Part shown: positions 14,158-15,100 of the stretch, piece by piece
Layout: each line of letters opens with the position of its first letter
Position numbering within the stretch: position 1 is the stretch's first letter
Translations under genes and position numbers: made by a program
The notes under the pieces: generated by a model
The model's input: only the letters and a program-made list of their open reading frames with translations
Database searches by the model: none
What the model was told of the DNA's origin: nothing
From: Dehalococcoidia bacterium
GTDB lineage: Bacteria; Chloroflexota; Dehalococcoidia; SAR202; UBA826
DNA length: 15,100 bases
NCBI GenBank assembly: GCA_012965485.1
Contig: DTSF01000078.1
Location: forward strand, 1 to 15,100
Direction of reading: 5' to 3'

Positions 14158-15100
14158 TTACGGTAGGTACTGATCTATTCCGACAGTCTCTGCACTTGGC
14201 CCCGCTGGGAAAACAAGTGTTTTTGCCCTATCAGCACCAACCACCAGAATATCTATTTTGCCTGGGTCGGCTAATAGCGGGATAGTCGTGTCCAATAATT
14301 CCTGTTCAGTTTTATCACGTATCCACTGCCATTCTTCTTCCACCCTAGCATCTTCGGCAGGCATGAATTGTATGAATTTACCAAGGCTTCCGTAGGCGTG
14401 TTCAAAGATAAAATTCTTTGCATCCTCTTTTGACCAACCTTCAGCTGCAACCGGTAATGCGACATCAGGGGGCATGAAGATTAGTCGCTCATGGCTTTGC
14501 AAATGACCAACCGAGCGGTTACCGAAAGTGATCCCATATGCCAAAGTCTTAAGTAATCCTTCTGCAGACGTATTACCTTGGTCTTGTACGTCTAGTTCTC
14601 CGTTGGTGGTGAAAATGGAAACGGCGCTCTGGTCATCTAAGAAACCTTTGTCAGCTGCATATGAAGCCCACGGGCTGGCGCCTTCATTTTCGGCTAGGCA
14701 TGGCACAAACTTCCTTGTTGTACCTATAGTGTCCATGTCCATCTTATGTGGGTACCACATACCTATATTTTTTAAGCAAAGATAAAAGGCTCTGCCAATT
14801 GTGATATTTATTTCATTTTCTCTACCGGGCCCTAGCGCTGATCCTCCATTAAGCCCTACTTTCTTTGCGATAGGACCATTCACAACCAGCATTGGCGCCT
14901 GCGGGCTTGTTGACATTAGCATAGATTTGCCACCATGACCGCCGGTTACCGATAGGCACTTAACAGCTGCGATAATGATTGGCATGTGTTCTGGTTTTGC
15001 TCCAGCCATAGCAGAGTTGATCGCGATTTGTTCTACTGTAGCAATTCCAAATCCGGGGGGCATATCGCACACCACATCATCAGCATTCAAATTAGTGCCC
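14158..15100 (-). CDS. Conserved protein of unknown function, 5' end beyond the window
   Basis: The frame is open from its TAA at 14158 to the right edge without an upstream stop. The TTG at 15090 is therefore only the first candidate start inside the window, and the true start probably lies outside. The visible fragment of at least 310 residues has a characteristic string: VEQIAINSAMAGAKPEHMPI, then VNGPIAKKVGLNGGSALGPG, INITIGRAFYL, CLAENEGASPWASY and SVSIF-like strands. I recall this pattern from a family of uncharacterised bacterial proteins often found near small UGSC-type thiol/seleno proteins, but I cannot confirm that or name a reaction. The C-terminal part (PGKIDILVVGADRAKTLVFPAG) looks like a Rossmann-type strand. 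No membrane segment is seen. It lies 151 bp upstream of the CoA-transferase gene. Confidence 0.75.
   Translation of the reverse strand, partial: GTNLNADDVVCDMPPGFGIATVEQIAINSAMAGAKPEHMPIIIAAVKCLSVTGGHGGKSMLMSTSPQAPMLVVNGPIAKKVGLNGGSALGPGRENEINITIGRAFYLCLKNIGMWYPHKMDMDTIGTTRKFVPCLAENEGASPWASYAADKGFLDDQSAVSIFTTNGELDVQDQGNTSAEGLLKTLAYGITFGNRSVGHLQSHERLIFMPPDVALPVAAEGWSKEDAKNFIFEHAYGSLGKFIQFMPAEDARVEEEWQWIRDKTEQELLDTTIPLLADPGKIDILVVGADRAKTLVFPAGPSAETVGIDQYLP

Noticed and set aside
1..15100. CRISPR arrays, insertion sequences, phage genes, tRNA or rRNA
   Set aside because: No regularly spaced repeats, transposase or integrase motifs, or tRNA/rRNA-like sequence were found.

Overview
The window is bacterial chromosomal DNA, moderately AT-leaning, with dense genes, clear Shine-Dalgarno sites and three non-ATG starts (GTG at 2889, TTG at 4709, TTG at 10256). 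There is no rRNA, tRNA, CRISPR array, transposase or phage gene. Three family III (CaiB/BaiF-type) CoA-transferases, a DUF35/thiolase-like pair, an ATZ/TRZ-type amidohydrolase and a mycothiol-dependent-isomerase-like protein together recall uncultivated marine lineages such as SAR202-type Chloroflexota or some Alphaproteobacteria. That placement is inference from gene content only.

Layout. (1) 218-6864, plus strand: a probable catabolic gene set made of two overlapping family III CoA-transferases, a zinc-ribbon/OB-fold (DUF35) protein, a thiolase-superfamily protein, a very small HAD-type protein and oxalyl-CoA decarboxylase (oxc). (2) 6910-8001, minus: a divergent alanine-dehydrogenase-like gene, convergent with oxc. 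(3) 8101-8934, plus: an alpha/beta hydrolase behind a good sigma-70-like promoter. (4) 8965-9828, minus: a maleylpyruvate-isomerase/DinB-like protein, with a possible 23-residue micro-ORF upstream. (5) 10256-11686, plus: a metal-dependent amidohydrolase. (6) 11714-15100, minus: an orphan E1-alpha (2-oxoacid/acetoin dehydrogenase type), a third CoA-transferase, and a gene running off the right edge whose function I cannot name.

How the genes may work together. Oxalyl-CoA decarboxylase is the firmest functional call: its thiamine-diphosphate and active-site residues can be matched to the characterised Oxalobacter enzyme. It turns oxalyl-CoA into formyl-CoA and CO2 and needs a CoA-transferase to supply oxalyl-CoA. 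Three candidates lie in the window, but none shows the glycine-rich loop of classical formyl-CoA transferase. The order CoA-transferase pair, DUF35, thiolase-like resembles parts of the benzylsuccinate (bbs) beta-oxidation operon. However, the thiolase-like protein has lost the usual second-half catalytic motifs and has a Tyr-Asp-x-Phe motif, like aldolase-type Ltp2 lyases. A pathway that activates a carboxylic acid with CoA, cleaves a C-C bond and disposes of a C2 (oxalyl) unit is a reasonable but unproven reading.

The observations most worth a second look are the thiolase-like protein without a thiolase triad, the alanine-dehydrogenase homologue with catalytic His96 and NAD-binding Asp198 both replaced by Ser, the orphan E1-alpha, the micro-ORF with the strongest ribosome-binding site in the window, and an inverted repeat that would occlude the start of oxc.
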